Assembly: GCA_964510575.1 (NCBI GenBank)
Contig: CAZECN010000006.1
Location: 1 to 64,000, forward strand
Origin: CALKYB01 sp964510575
Lineage (GTDB): Bacteria > Bdellovibrionota_C > UBA2361 > SZUA-149 > CALKYB01
Direction of reading: 5' to 3'
DNA: 64,000 nucleotides
Under the pieces are notes generated by a model that was given only the letters and a program-made list of their open reading frames with translations, searched no databases and was not told the DNA's origin. Every line of letters starts with the position of its first letter. Within the stretch, counting starts at the first letter, position 1. Shown here one piece after another: positions 31,041 through 41,004 of the stretch. The position numbers and the translations under genes are program-made.

Positions 31041-33761
31041 CTAGAAGTCTCCTCTGAACTCTCCGTTATTTCCATCTGGACCACGGAAGCCTTCGGTTCG
31101 GTCCGAATCAGCTTGCCCATACGCAGTGTCAATCGAAACTGCCTGTAACGCGGGAGAAATTACCAACTGAATATCATCGAAGGAATTGTCAGAATTATCT
31201 CCAGGCTCATCGCTGCTAGTAACTCTCGCTTTGTCTTCGATCATCAACATAGTTCTGTTTTCATCCGAAAACACCATGAACTGATCCTTATATTCTGGAT
31301 TTGCTCTGGAAGTACTCAGTAAACACTGCCTTTTTGTGTTATTACCCATTCCCTTTGCCGTATAGCGGTGAGGGTTGGATGAAAACTTGGTAAAAGTATT
31401 ATTAGGCACAATTACCATAGCCACAGTTTTTCCAGCTAAACCAAGCTCCAGAGGATTAAACTGAACAGTATCTCCTGGATTTGACTGACGGTCGTCCATA
31501 ATCACCTTGGTGTTTTTGGAAACAATCTGACGAAAAGAAAGACTTTGAGGGTCTAAACCTTTCAATAAATCCCAGTCGATCAGCCCCAAAGTGAACTTCA
31601 TTGAGCTGCGATCATCGATCATCTCCAGTGAATAATCAGTGGAACCAACAGGAAGCTCAAAAAGCTCAGACGCTGTCTCATAAGCTGCCGCCGCCAAACC
31701 AAGTTTGTTCAGGCGGTATTTCACACCTCTTGAGCCTCTGTCTGATTCCATACCTTGAAGTTGACCAAGAACAGAACCATGCTGAGTGGCAATAAGACCT
31801 GCTTCTGGACTAGGCACAGGGGTGATCGAAACTTTAAGAATTACATCATTAAAGTCTAAATCCCCTCCTGTCACCCTGTCTTCAAAGGAAGCAATAACAA
31901 AGGTTTCCGCACCTTTTAGCTCTGCCGGAAGGTTCAACCTAGAGGCGAAAAGCTCTCGTTGCTCAGGGTTACGAAAAGCTTCTTGGTAAATTAGATCTTT
32001 TCCTCCATTTACCGCATTGGAGCCCAACGCCAGCCGTAATTGAGTCCCTGCGGGTAATACTCCAAGGCTTTTAGAAGAACCAGGCATCAAAGGAGCCAGC
32101 GGTCCAAATGCATAAGACTCCCAGACAGTCTGTAACTCCGGTTGAGCTACTCCACCATCATACCAGTAAACGGTATTTAAAAACTCAGCTCCATCGAACA
32201 CTGCTGTAACAGTAACTTCGCTATCAACGGCAAGAAAGAAATCTTCTTCATTAAATCCTCGCTTTTCCGCTTCAAGCTCCACGTTTTCATCAACACAGTG
32301 AAGCTCCATTTTTAAATGGTTCCAAAGTCTTCGAGTCTCTTCAAAATACTCTAAAGGAACTCCCCAAGTCTGATAAATATCAAAGTCACGATAGTTATAA
32401 GCAATGACATTATCTTCAAAGTTACACTTCGGGCACAGATCTTCAATTGTTGGAATACCATCATTATCATCATCCGTGTCTCTAAAATCAGGGATACCAT
32501 CGTTATCCGTATCTACCAGTCCTTCATCCGAGTCTAAAACTCCATCATTGTCTGAGTCTTGGTCTATAAAATCAGCTACTCCATCTCCATCAGAGTCGCC
32601 ATCAAGTTCATCACTGTCACCAATTCCATCATTATCGGAGTCAGTATCTTTATGATTCGGTATCCCATCTAAGTCAGTATCAAAGGCGTCCGGTACTCCA
32701 TCACCATTTAAATCAGTGTAGTCAGTCTCTGAGCCATCACCGTTCGCTCCATCATCAACAGAATCTGTCCAGTTCGGTATTCCATCGCCATCATGATCAC
32801 CGGTAGGCTCTAGTCCACCGCAATCCACATCATTTTCAAGAGAATCACCATCAGCATCAGAATCGAACTCATCGTCTATTCCATCACCGTCCGTATCAAT
32901 AAATAGATGAATATTGTCACACATTGCAGCGTCATTTTGCGCGGCACCAGGTGCATCGGCAATCCGAACCTTACTAGCGTCATTTCTATTAAAACGATAA
33001 AGGCCTGTTCCTCGGTTATCGATTCCGTAGAGGTTTCCGAAGCTGTCAATCACAAGAGCTCCAAATATTGACCCGACATCACCCATTATTTCTACTTCAC
33101 CGGTATGGTAGTTAATTCTACTCAAACTTCCTTTGCTTGAAGTAACGTAAAACACGTCTTCAGATTTATGGTAGGCTAGATCAATCTCTGCACCAGCAGG
33201 ATTGGTCTTTAGGGGAATTGAAAAATCAACCTTCTTGGTTTTAACGTTAATACCGTACAGCCATCCATAGTCCGAAACGTAAAATAAATTATTAGGTCCA
33301 AAACCACCTGAGACATAGTTGTATTTCGGCAAACCTTCAATTTCACCTATACTGCCCACACTCCCATCACCTCCTATTCGAACCACATCTCTAAGAGCCG
33401 AGTTTCTATTAATTGCGTATATATAACCGTCTTCAGAATTGTAAGCCGCAGCATTTAATCCTTGGCTATGCGAGGTATTACCGAGGTTCTCAAAAGTAGC
33501 TGATACGAAATCCACTCTCGCCAGCTGAGAAGGCTTTCCATATACTTGATAGACATTTCCATCGCATTCAACGGTGGGCTGAACTATTTCGGATGCTGCG
33601 ACATCTCCCTGATCAGTTGTGACATAACCATACTCCAGTTCATCACTCAGACCATCGCCATCACTATCCTCCGCAAAAACAGGTTGAATAAAAACCAAAG
33701 TTAAAGCCAATAAGAACAGAGCTCTAAGCTTCTCTGCTAAAAATAAATTATAACTACTCAT
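31041..33761 (-). CDS. Secreted calcium-repeat protein with C-terminal DUF4114/LruC-like domain
   Basis: 906 aa from the ATG at 33761, which has GGAAAGGG ahead and opens a clear signal peptide (FLLALTLVFIQPVFA, then ED). Residues 29-45 hold one DSDGDGLSDE calcium repeat. Residues about 60-300 resemble a beta-propeller-type NHL/WD-like domain (YAINRNSALRDVVRIG, LYRFNRNDASKV). A run of thrombospondin type 3 repeats (DTDGDGIDDEFDSDADGDS and similar, about 290-440) follows. The C-terminal half contains VIASFEDRVTGGDLDFNDVI, the DUF4114 signature, and a second acidic patch. Probably an extracellular or surface structural protein; ligand unknown. Confidence 0.85.
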   Translation of the reverse strand: MSSYNLFLAEKLRALFLLALTLVFIQPVFAEDSDGDGLSDELEYGYVTTDQGDVAASEIVQPTVECDGNVYQVYGKPSQLARVDFVSATFENLGNTSHSQGLNAAAYNSEDGYIYAINRNSALRDVVRIGGDGSVGSIGEIEGLPKYNYVSGGFGPNNLFYVSDYGWLYGINVKTKKVDFSIPLKTNPAGAEIDLAYHKSEDVFYVTSSKGSLSRINYHTGEVEIMGDVGSIFGALVIDSFGNLYGIDNRGTGLYRFNRNDASKVRIADAPGAAQNDAAMCDNIHLFIDTDGDGIDDEFDSDADGDSLENDVDCGGLEPTGDHDGDGIPNWTDSVDDGANGDGSETDYTDLNGDGVPDAFDTDLDGIPNHKDTDSDNDGIGDSDELDGDSDGDGVADFIDQDSDNDGVLDSDEGLVDTDNDGIPDFRDTDDDNDGIPTIEDLCPKCNFEDNVIAYNYRDFDIYQTWGVPLEYFEETRRLWNHLKMELHCVDENVELEAEKRGFNEEDFFLAVDSEVTVTAVFDGAEFLNTVYWYDGGVAQPELQTVWESYAFGPLAPLMPGSSKSLGVLPAGTQLRLALGSNAVNGGKDLIYQEAFRNPEQRELFASRLNLPAELKGAETFVIASFEDRVTGGDLDFNDVILKVSITPVPSPEAGLIATQHGSVLGQLQGMESDRGSRGVKYRLNKLGLAAAAYETASELFELPVGSTDYSLEMIDDRSSMKFTLGLIDWDLLKGLDPQSLSFRQIVSKNTKVIMDDRQSNPGDTVQFNPLELGLAGKTVAMVIVPNNTFTKFSSNPHRYTAKGMGNNTKRQCLLSTSRANPEYKDQFMVFSDENRTMLMIEDKARVTSSDEPGDNSDNSFDDIQLVISPALQAVSIDTAYGQADSDRTEGFRGPDGNNGEFRGDF

Positions 33762-33973
33762 TAAAACCCTTTCCAAAATTCTTAAGTTATTCCAAAACGA
33801 TCTCCTTCTTTTATTTCTACAAAAGATTGAGATCTGCATTTCTTATCTTGCATAACCTGTGCCACTCATTGGGCACTTGTAATCATTAAGGAAATTTTCA
33901 CTGCTCTCAAATTAATCGGAAAAACTTTCAAAAAAGCGGGAAAACATTACAAAAACGCTTTTTTAATAGACAC

Positions 33974-36900
33974 CTAGGATAGTCTATTAAAAGGTGTAAA
34001 CTCCCCTTCACTTACATCCCAAAGAAAAACAGTCCAAAGGTAGGTTTCGTACTTAACCTCGAAATTCTCTCGAAGAAATAGCTCAGCTCTCGCTCCTGGG
34101 TATTCCCAGCGAATGTTCTTTCCTCGGGAACGAAACTTCTCGCGGTTCACCAAAACCCATAACCGCTGATGCTCGCTCACTGCGTCCTGAAGCATAGAAA
34201 TATTAGAAATAACCTTAGCTCCTGCATTTCTATCCACCAAAACACCATCTTTGACGTAGGTGAAATCATAGAGCAGAGGAATCGCCAAGTCATAGTCAGC
34301 CTGCCCTAACTCAATCAATGCTGCATGAGGATGAGGTTCCGTAATCGCAACCTTATCCCCGGGCTGAAGCTGAGATTTTACAAATTGAAGAGCCCCTGAA
34401 GAATCTCCCAAGATCTTTTCTTGATAAGAACCAGGAATTCTCCATGGAGAGAAGCTAATAGTTATTGCTAAAAAACCTAATACAAACATGGAGTTGGCAA
34501 GCCAACCATGCCTCAATAACTGCCTGCTGCAACGCGCAGTATACTCAGATATCACCTCCGAGCACTCTCTTAAGCCATAGACTGCTAAAATAATTAGCAA
34601 AGGTAGTAGCGGATACTGGTACCTGAGGCTTACTCCCGTTACCAAGAGATTCACTAAAAGGACCCCGCTTAGGGTGAAGAATAGTAAAGACAAAACAGCA
34701 AGGTTCCTTTTCCTAAGACAGAATAAAGCACCAAATATAAAGAAAATACTAAGCGGGACATGAAGGCGAGAATAACCAATAAACAACGAAAAATAGTTCA
34801 TGGGAGCAGAAAAATTTGGAGCAATTGTAGCTTCAATATTTGGGGAAACTCCTGAGAGACTTGTCAGAGTAGCCGCTTGAAAAACAAGTATGTTAATAGC
34901 ATTTAACAGCACCACTGAAATAGAAGCGACTATCAGTCGGAGGTTATTAGCAGCCGATCTTCTTTGGGCAAAAACTAGATAAGCTAGCAAAAGCTGAACT
35001 CCCAAAATGATACTAATCTCTTGACTAAGAACCGCTAATAAAAAAGAACCAAGGGTGAGATATGCATACTTCTGGTTAGCCTTTAATACAAAACCTTTAA
35101 CAAAAAAGTATGTTGTTAAAACATAAAAAAATTGTTGCTGCTGATAGAACCTAGCAATATGGGAACTATAAATTGCAAAAGGGTGAATACTGTAAAGAAA
35201 GAGCGACGCAATTCCTACTCCTGGAGAGTTCAAAAGATCTCGACATATCTTGTAAATCAAATATCCAGTTAAAATTCCAAATAAAACTGTTGGCAAACGT
35301 AAAGCCCAGATATTTTCCCCAAATATGGAAACAACTATTCCTGTAAGATAATGATAGAAAGGACTACGGGTATAAAATACCCCTTCACTCAAACCTGGAA
35401 GGCCCGTGCTCGCAATTGAAAGAATCGCCTGAGTTGAAGCATACTCATCGTCATCAAGAGGCTGAAACTCGAGCTTATAGGCCCTAAGCACCCCACAAAG
35501 AACGAGACAAAGCCAAAGAGCGCTATCCCAAATGGTCTTTGCCCTTATAGTTTTAAATTTTAATAAACCAAAGAAACCATCTTTTACGAAAAGCCTGGAG
35601 TAGAGATCCGTCAAAAAATCGCTTTTCCTTCCTACTCTAAAATAAATAACTACAGAACAAACAAGAGCTGTCAGTAAACTAAGCCCCCAGTTCACCGGTT
35701 GAAAGAAGAAGGCAATTTCATGACGCTCGTAGAACGCAGTTCTAAGTATTAAGAATACAACTAGAAGCAAACTATAAATGACTAAACTTAGTTCAAAATT
35801 TTGCTTCCGAGAGTTACCAATAAACCAACCAAAACTAGTTAAACTTAAAAATGTTAGAACAAATATCATCAATCTAGCAGGCAACCAGTTGCCCCAAGAC
35901 CATGACTGACCTTGATACTTGAGTTCCGGCAGTTCCCTTTGTCCCACTGGAGAAACAAGAGCTTTATTTGCATTTGCGATCTGGCCAGCCACTGACTGAC
36001 TATAAACTTTCCAATCCGAGTTAGAAGAGAGTATTCCCAACTCAGTGCCTTCTTTCGAGTAGGCCTTGGCATCAAGGGCCACAAAGGGCAAAGAAGTTCT
36101 ATCTTCAGTGTTATTCAAGCGAATACGAACGCGATTGCTTCCGGTCTTAAGCATATTTCGAATATTATAAGCCGAAAAGCTGCTGAAGTTCGTACCTCTG
36201 GCCAAACTGACAGGACTTAGTTTTTGAGGCCTATAGGACTCCGGGGCAAAAGGGTCAGAAACAGTGCCACTATTTGATTGAACAAAATCATCTTCTTCAT
36301 TTCTGGAATTAGGTCGGTCTTTAGTTCTGTTTAAGTTATTCTCAAATGGATTAAAGTTATTAAGAGTGGGATCGGAGTGTGGGGCTAAAAGAAATTTTTG
36401 TCCGCCAAAGTAATCTCCTGTTTCATCAGGGTCTAAAAGTTCGGGTTGGCTAGGCAAGTCCTTCACCCTTTGATTTCTCATCAGCCATTCCCCTTGATTT
36501 TCACCTCGTGGCTTTGCGAGTGAGGTTCTAAGAAGCTCTCCATTTATCTCAGCAGAATACAACCTGTTGGAAAAGACCCTGAGCCACGCATCAGCGGGTA
36601 TACTCTCTAGGCTCCATTCACTCTCAAACCAAAACCCATCTGTCTCGGCTTCGGAAGAAGCGTTAAGCTTCTTGGCTTGAAAAGGATGCTTAAACACCTC
36701 TGGGTTGAATTGACGAAAAACCATTCTGCTACCCAAAACTTCCTTAGCGTTTTTCCAATTTCCATCTGGGTAATTTACAGCAGACCAATGAAGATTCTTT
36801 ACTTTTCTCGGCAAAACAGTTGATTTCCAGGAAGAATCACTATCGATAGTTTTGATTTCCCCTGTAGAGAGAATCACTTCTCCTTTAGTAGACAAGGCAG

Positions 36901-37375
36901 TCTTAGCGCCTCTAGACTCTACTTTAAATGCTATGACATTCTTACCTGGTTGAAGATGAGGGGTTAGGTCATAGTAAATGGGATGAAGATGATTTTCATG
37001 ACCCGTCCATTGGTACTCTCTGGGGTAGTTAAGGCTAAGGGCTGGAGCGCTGTGAACAAGCCTTTGCCCTGAAGCATTCAGTCCGTTTTGAAAAGGCCTC
37101 GTGGCTCTCCAGTAGAAAAATCTACCTGCTGTGTTTCCATTTACTAGTAACTCAAAACCATCTCTTGCTCTAACTGCTATCCAAGCCCTATCCACTTTCT
37201 TATTGAAAACTACCGTTTTCCTAAAATAACTAACAAACTCGGATTTCTGGTTTCTTATCCAAGTATTTTGTTCTTCGCTCTTCTCTAGAACTGGGTAGCT
37301 TGGAAATAAAAAATTAGCGATAAAGACAGTGCTAAGAAAGGAAGCTACTAAAATAAGATAAAGTCGTTTGCTCAT
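33974..37375 (-). CDS. GT39-type membrane glycosyltransferase with periplasmic beta-domain
   Basis: 1133 aa from the ATG at 37375, which overlaps the upstream stop by 4 bp. One membrane anchor (residues about 5-22) is followed by a periplasmic region of some 480 residues with beta-rich carbohydrate-binding features (VDRAWIAVRARDGFELLVNG, NVIAFKVESRG) like the N-terminal domains of alpha-L-rhamnosidases. From about residue 500 a polytopic PMT/ArnT-type domain begins, with the metal-binding PLDDDEYASTQAIL loop and YTRSPFYHYLTG. Transfers a sugar from a lipid-linked donor at the periplasmic face. The N-terminal periplasmic extension is unusual for the family. Last gene of the glycan cluster. Confidence 0.85.
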   Translation of the reverse strand: MSKRLYLILVASFLSTVFIANFLFPSYPVLEKSEEQNTWIRNQKSEFVSYFRKTVVFNKKVDRAWIAVRARDGFELLVNGNTAGRFFYWRATRPFQNGLNASGQRLVHSAPALSLNYPREYQWTGHENHLHPIYYDLTPHLQPGKNVIAFKVESRGAKTALSTKGEVILSTGEIKTIDSDSSWKSTVLPRKVKNLHWSAVNYPDGNWKNAKEVLGSRMVFRQFNPEVFKHPFQAKKLNASSEAETDGFWFESEWSLESIPADAWLRVFSNRLYSAEINGELLRTSLAKPRGENQGEWLMRNQRVKDLPSQPELLDPDETGDYFGGQKFLLAPHSDPTLNNFNPFENNLNRTKDRPNSRNEEDDFVQSNSGTVSDPFAPESYRPQKLSPVSLARGTNFSSFSAYNIRNMLKTGSNRVRIRLNNTEDRTSLPFVALDAKAYSKEGTELGILSSNSDWKVYSQSVAGQIANANKALVSPVGQRELPELKYQGQSWSWGNWLPARLMIFVLTFLSLTSFGWFIGNSRKQNFELSLVIYSLLLVVFLILRTAFYERHEIAFFFQPVNWGLSLLTALVCSVVIYFRVGRKSDFLTDLYSRLFVKDGFFGLLKFKTIRAKTIWDSALWLCLVLCGVLRAYKLEFQPLDDDEYASTQAILSIASTGLPGLSEGVFYTRSPFYHYLTGIVVSIFGENIWALRLPTVLFGILTGYLIYKICRDLLNSPGVGIASLFLYSIHPFAIYSSHIARFYQQQQFFYVLTTYFFVKGFVLKANQKYAYLTLGSFLLAVLSQEISIILGVQLLLAYLVFAQRRSAANNLRLIVASISVVLLNAINILVFQAATLTSLSGVSPNIEATIAPNFSAPMNYFSLFIGYSRLHVPLSIFFIFGALFCLRKRNLAVLSLLFFTLSGVLLVNLLVTGVSLRYQYPLLPLLIILAVYGLRECSEVISEYTARCSRQLLRHGWLANSMFVLGFLAITISFSPWRIPGSYQEKILGDSSGALQFVKSQLQPGDKVAITEPHPHAALIELGQADYDLAIPLLYDFTYVKDGVLVDRNAGAKVISNISMLQDAVSEHQRLWVLVNREKFRSRGKNIRWEYPGARAELFLRENFEVKYETYLWTVFLWDVSEGEFTPFNRLS

Positions 37376-38664
37376 CTTCCCCGATCCTTCCAAAGACGAA
37401 GAGACTCTTCCAACTCTCCCTGCTCGAGTTTAGCCAAGGCTAAATTTTCATCACCTGAGGCCAGAACCGGTTTTTTGGATTTACTGTTAAAAAATCTATA
37501 AATCGATTTTTGCTGTTCAACTAGCTTCTCTAAAGACTCATAGTCTCTGCTGCGAAGTGTTATTAGCTGCGCTAAATAATTAGCTTTCAATGAAGTGTTA
37601 TCTGAAGCCAAGATCTCTTGCACAGTAGCGGTGGCTTCAACTATTCTACCTGAGTTATAAGCATCAATTGCAGTTCTAAGAAGAATTCTTCTTGCTTCGC
37701 GGTTCAAACCAGAAAGACTTTCTGACTTGGTGTGCTTAATAGCTAAAGATACAGCTTGGCTTTTCTTACCTGACTCAAGTTTTATCTTAGCTAAAAAAAC
37801 ATCTCGCTCTCCAGATTCAATACCGAGTTTATTGTCTAAGAGCCCCATCTGAACTATCCACGAACTGGAATGCTTAAGGGCAGGCATAAAAATAGTAGAT
37901 TTCAAAAGAGAAGCTCTAGCTTCTGGGTAGAATCCACCCATAATCTTTTGTTCAGCTTGATGAACAAAAGAGCCAGAAACTAAAGAAAAGCTAAGCGATA
38001 TAAAAAAGAAGCTTCCAAGGCTACAAACTAGCCTTCTCAGCCACTTAGAAAACAAGGAAAAGCTAAAGTTATTAGCCTCCCGAAAGCTAAGAATGGAAAG
38101 TAGTAAAACACCCCCAACTGCAAGAAAAAAACCCTTGCCAGCAAATTGTAAAAACGAATCTCCATATCCAAGCCAAACAACTATCTCTTGAACAGTGCCT
38201 AAAGAGAAAAAATCCGGCTCAAGCTTAGGAACTGCTGAAGCAGACACTTCCCCTGGACTATCAATAACGAAGAGTCGGTTTTTTTTACCAAATCCAGAAT
38301 ACTCTTGAGTGGTGTAAATATCTCCTCCTAGCCAAGAGAGATTTTGGTGTTGAATATGTAGCCAGGCTCCATGAGTGCTAATTATTGGGTAAAGAAACTT
38401 AAAAAGAAAAGGAAATGAAAGAAAAACAACTAATACGATAGGACTTAGTTTTGAAACTACCTCTCTCCAATTTTCAGCCCTCAAAGATTCAAAAAATAGA
38501 AGAATTGGTAGCAAACAAATTAGGCCAGATAGAACTCTAAACACTAGTTCAACTTCCCTACCCAAGTCCGCATAACTAGGAATTAAGACCCAGTTACTAA
38601 TCCCAGCGAAAAAGAATAGAATAAAGGAGAAAACTAAAGCGACTCGATAGAGAAAACTATGCAT
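37372..38664 (-). CDS. Membrane protein with TPR-like C-terminal region
   Basis: 430 aa, start ATG 38664 after AGGAAGG and overlapping the adaptor stop by 8 bp. Five or so hydrophobic segments lie in the first 240 residues (VALVFSFILFFFAGISNWVL, LICLLPILLFFESL). A soluble C-terminal half (about 270-425) consists of helical repeats with the look of TPRs: LAKIKLESGKKSQAVSLAIK, AIDAYNSGRIVEATATVQEI, LALAKLEQGELEESLRLW. No named family recognised. Both ends are coupled to neighbours, so it belongs to the glycan/export operon; it may organise the complex. Confidence 0.75.
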   Translation of the reverse strand: MHSFLYRVALVFSFILFFFAGISNWVLIPSYADLGREVELVFRVLSGLICLLPILLFFESLRAENWREVVSKLSPIVLVVFLSFPFLFKFLYPIISTHGAWLHIQHQNLSWLGGDIYTTQEYSGFGKKNRLFVIDSPGEVSASAVPKLEPDFFSLGTVQEIVVWLGYGDSFLQFAGKGFFLAVGGVLLLSILSFREANNFSFSLFSKWLRRLVCSLGSFFFISLSFSLVSGSFVHQAEQKIMGGFYPEARASLLKSTIFMPALKHSSSWIVQMGLLDNKLGIESGERDVFLAKIKLESGKKSQAVSLAIKHTKSESLSGLNREARRILLRTAIDAYNSGRIVEATATVQEILASDNTSLKANYLAQLITLRSRDYESLEKLVEQQKSIYRFFNSKSKKPVLASGDENLALAKLEQGELEESLRLWKDRGR

Positions 38665-40075
38665 CACCTTCCTGGCTAGGCTCAATAATCATAAATTTAT
38701 CTCCTTGCTTAAGTTCACCATGACCAGTAGACAAAATTATATCTTCAGATGCCAGGCCGGATAATATTTCGGCTTTACCGTCTTTAATTTTTCCAATGCC
38801 AACCTTTATTAGCTCAAAGCTTCCCTCTGCAGTAAGTTTTTTTACTATTGCAGAGGATGAATCCAAAGAATTCAGTGCCGAAGCAGAGACCGCCAATCCT
38901 GTGTTTAAGGTTTCAATTCTAGCAAAACCGGTAAGTCCTGGAACAAGCTGTTTTCCATAACTTTCCTCTATCTTAATTCGAACAGTAAAAGTAGATGGCC
39001 ATTCAGGAGTAGCACTTCCCCGAGGTCTAATCGGACGAGTCGTCTCAGGCCCTCCTGCATTAAAGCTGACAATTGGCTTAATACGAGTAACTTTTCCGCT
39101 AAACTCTCTGCCCTTGTAAGCTGCAAGAAAAACCTTAGCCATATCTCCTTTTCGAATTTCGGCTAGAGCAGCTTGATCCAGGTGAGCTTCAAACCAAAGT
39201 CCACTGGCAATGACAAATCCCGGGCGACCAGAGTCTTGATTATACTCCCCTTCTCTAATTAGGACTTTTTCTATGTACCCGGAAGCTGGCGCTAGAACCT
39301 TATAGTTATTTAGCTCCTGCTGCTCATAGTTCAATTTGTTTCGGGCATCCGAAAGAGAGTTCGTTGCTATACTCACACTCTTTTTCTGTCCTTGCGTAGA
39401 CATATTCAGATGAAATTTAGAACTTTGTAGTTTTTTTCGGGCTTCACTAAGCCTAAGCTCTAGCTCCAGCAATTCTCCCTTTGAGACTGCTCCTGACTCA
39501 TAGAGCTTTCTATGCATAGCAACTTGCTCCGCTAGAATGTTTGATTCTTCCTTAGCTTGAGAAAGTGCCAATCTGTCTTTTTCAGGACGTTCCTGAGCAA
39601 GAATATAAGCAGAGCCAATTGAAACTCTGTCCAACTCGGAACTAGCCGTTTCAAGCGCAAGCTCTGCAGAGGATAATTTAATCGAAGCAAGTGATCTATC
39701 AAGTTCAAGTAGAACCTGACCTTTCTCAACATAATCTCCCTCTTCAACATAAAGTTTACTAACTCGACTCATCGGGATAACTGGAACCAGCACTGACTGA
39801 GCTGCCATGGTACCTTCCCCAAGATGGCTAGACTGAAACTGATGAACTTTAACAGGTTCGGCTGTAACCCTAACAGCATTACCAAATCTTCTTTGAATCG
39901 CTGGGTAACCTAGACGAGATTGATAAACTCTTGAAATTTCATTTTTATGAGCAGGTATCACGACACTGCAAGCAAGGGCTCCAAATATTGTCATAGACAT
40001 CATAAGAGACAGTGCAAGTTTAAAATCATGTTTAGTTAAATTAAGGAAAAGCATCTTCATTTTTTCTATCAACAT
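38657..40075 (-). CDS. HlyD/MFP-family periplasmic adaptor
   Basis: 472 aa. N-terminal anchor (LALSLMMSMTIFGALACSVV), then a first lipoyl half (VSKLYVEEGDYVEKGQVLLE), a coiled coil hairpin (about 130-240), second lipoyl half (YKVLAPASGYIEKVLIREGE-like) and a beta-barrel domain with GDMAKVFLAAYKGREFSGKV. This is the RND/ABC-type adaptor layout. It would connect an inner-membrane transporter to a TolC-type protein; none of the neighbours is an obvious pump, which is odd. Overlaps the flippase-like gene by 7 bp and the next gene by 8 bp. Confidence 0.9.
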   Translation of the reverse strand: MLIEKMKMLFLNLTKHDFKLALSLMMSMTIFGALACSVVIPAHKNEISRVYQSRLGYPAIQRRFGNAVRVTAEPVKVHQFQSSHLGEGTMAAQSVLVPVIPMSRVSKLYVEEGDYVEKGQVLLELDRSLASIKLSSAELALETASSELDRVSIGSAYILAQERPEKDRLALSQAKEESNILAEQVAMHRKLYESGAVSKGELLELELRLSEARKKLQSSKFHLNMSTQGQKKSVSIATNSLSDARNKLNYEQQELNNYKVLAPASGYIEKVLIREGEYNQDSGRPGFVIASGLWFEAHLDQAALAEIRKGDMAKVFLAAYKGREFSGKVTRIKPIVSFNAGGPETTRPIRPRGSATPEWPSTFTVRIKIEESYGKQLVPGLTGFARIETLNTGLAVSASALNSLDSSSAIVKKLTAEGSFELIKVGIGKIKDGKAEILSGLASEDIILSTGHGELKQGDKFMIIEPSQEGDA

Positions 40076-41004
40076 CTTAAATAACCTTCTTTTTCTTGGA
40101 ATCTACTTTTGAGAGCAATTTCAGCGAAGACCACTAGTAAACAAATTAGCTCGACCAGCAGTTGAGTTCCTCGCCATAGTAAGGCTGCGGCAAGTGCTGT
40201 TTCAACACTAGTGTAGGAAGAAAGTATTGCTGCCAAGCTTCCCTCCCTAACTCCAATTCCTCCCGGAGCAATCAAGGCGAATAGTCCAATCAAAAACGCC
40301 TGTGAATTAGCAGCCAATGCCTGTCCAATGCTAAGCGAAGTAATTCCAAGACTTGAACAAATTAAGAAGAAACAAAATCCGTTAAAACAGCAAAGAACCG
40401 AGTAGAAAATCAAAACCTCAAGAAGAACTAGAGGCTTTATTTCAAAATCCTTTAAGGTGATTAACTCCTTTACATGTCTTCGGACCTTAGCTGAAGTCTT
40501 ATAAAGAACCGGCATTAGCGATAATCCAAAGATGCCGGTTATACCAAGCGTCGCAATAAGGTTAACTAAACCTGAAGGAAAGATTGAAACACTTGATATC
40601 AATGAAAATATCAAAGCTGTTCCTATCCAAGCTCCCAGTGTAAGGCTTAATTCCAGAGTCAAACTTAGAGAAGCTTGTTGTCTATTAAGTCCTAGCTGTT
40701 GCCCTAAAAGGGCTCTAGAGCAATAGCCCCATACGCTTCCAGGAAGCCAACGAAAAGACTCGGTCTTCAGCCAAACTGAAGCTCCATCCACGAGACCCAC
40801 CTGACCTCCTAGAGCATTGGCAACTTTTCCCCACCCAGTAGCATTAAAAACTCGGTAGATGAAAAGCCCGACAATTGAAAGACCAAGAAAAGCAGGGTCA
40901 GCCGAAGAGGCAATAGAACCGGCTGAAACAATCACTTCTCTGAAAGTTACTACCAAGCTGCAAAAGGCTAAGACTGCCAGTATTTTGGCGATACCCTTCA
41001 CCAT
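40069..41004 (-). CDS. Lysylphosphatidylglycerol synthase TM region/UPF0104-like membrane protein
   Basis: 311 aa, about eight membrane segments. LKTESFRWLPGSVWGYCSRA, followed by LGLNRQQASLSLTLELSLTLG and APGGIGVREGSLAAILSSY, matches the flippase-like domain of MprF and its stand-alone relatives found in glycan clusters. Start ATG shares one base with the preceding stop (TAATG). Possibly moves a glycolipid or lipid intermediate across the membrane. Confidence 0.85.
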   Translation of the reverse strand: MVKGIAKILAVLAFCSLVVTFREVIVSAGSIASSADPAFLGLSIVGLFIYRVFNATGWGKVANALGGQVGLVDGASVWLKTESFRWLPGSVWGYCSRALLGQQLGLNRQQASLSLTLELSLTLGAWIGTALIFSLISSVSIFPSGLVNLIATLGITGIFGLSLMPVLYKTSAKVRRHVKELITLKDFEIKPLVLLEVLIFYSVLCCFNGFCFFLICSSLGITSLSIGQALAANSQAFLIGLFALIAPGGIGVREGSLAAILSSYTSVETALAAALLWRGTQLLVELICLLVVFAEIALKSRFQEKEGYLRC

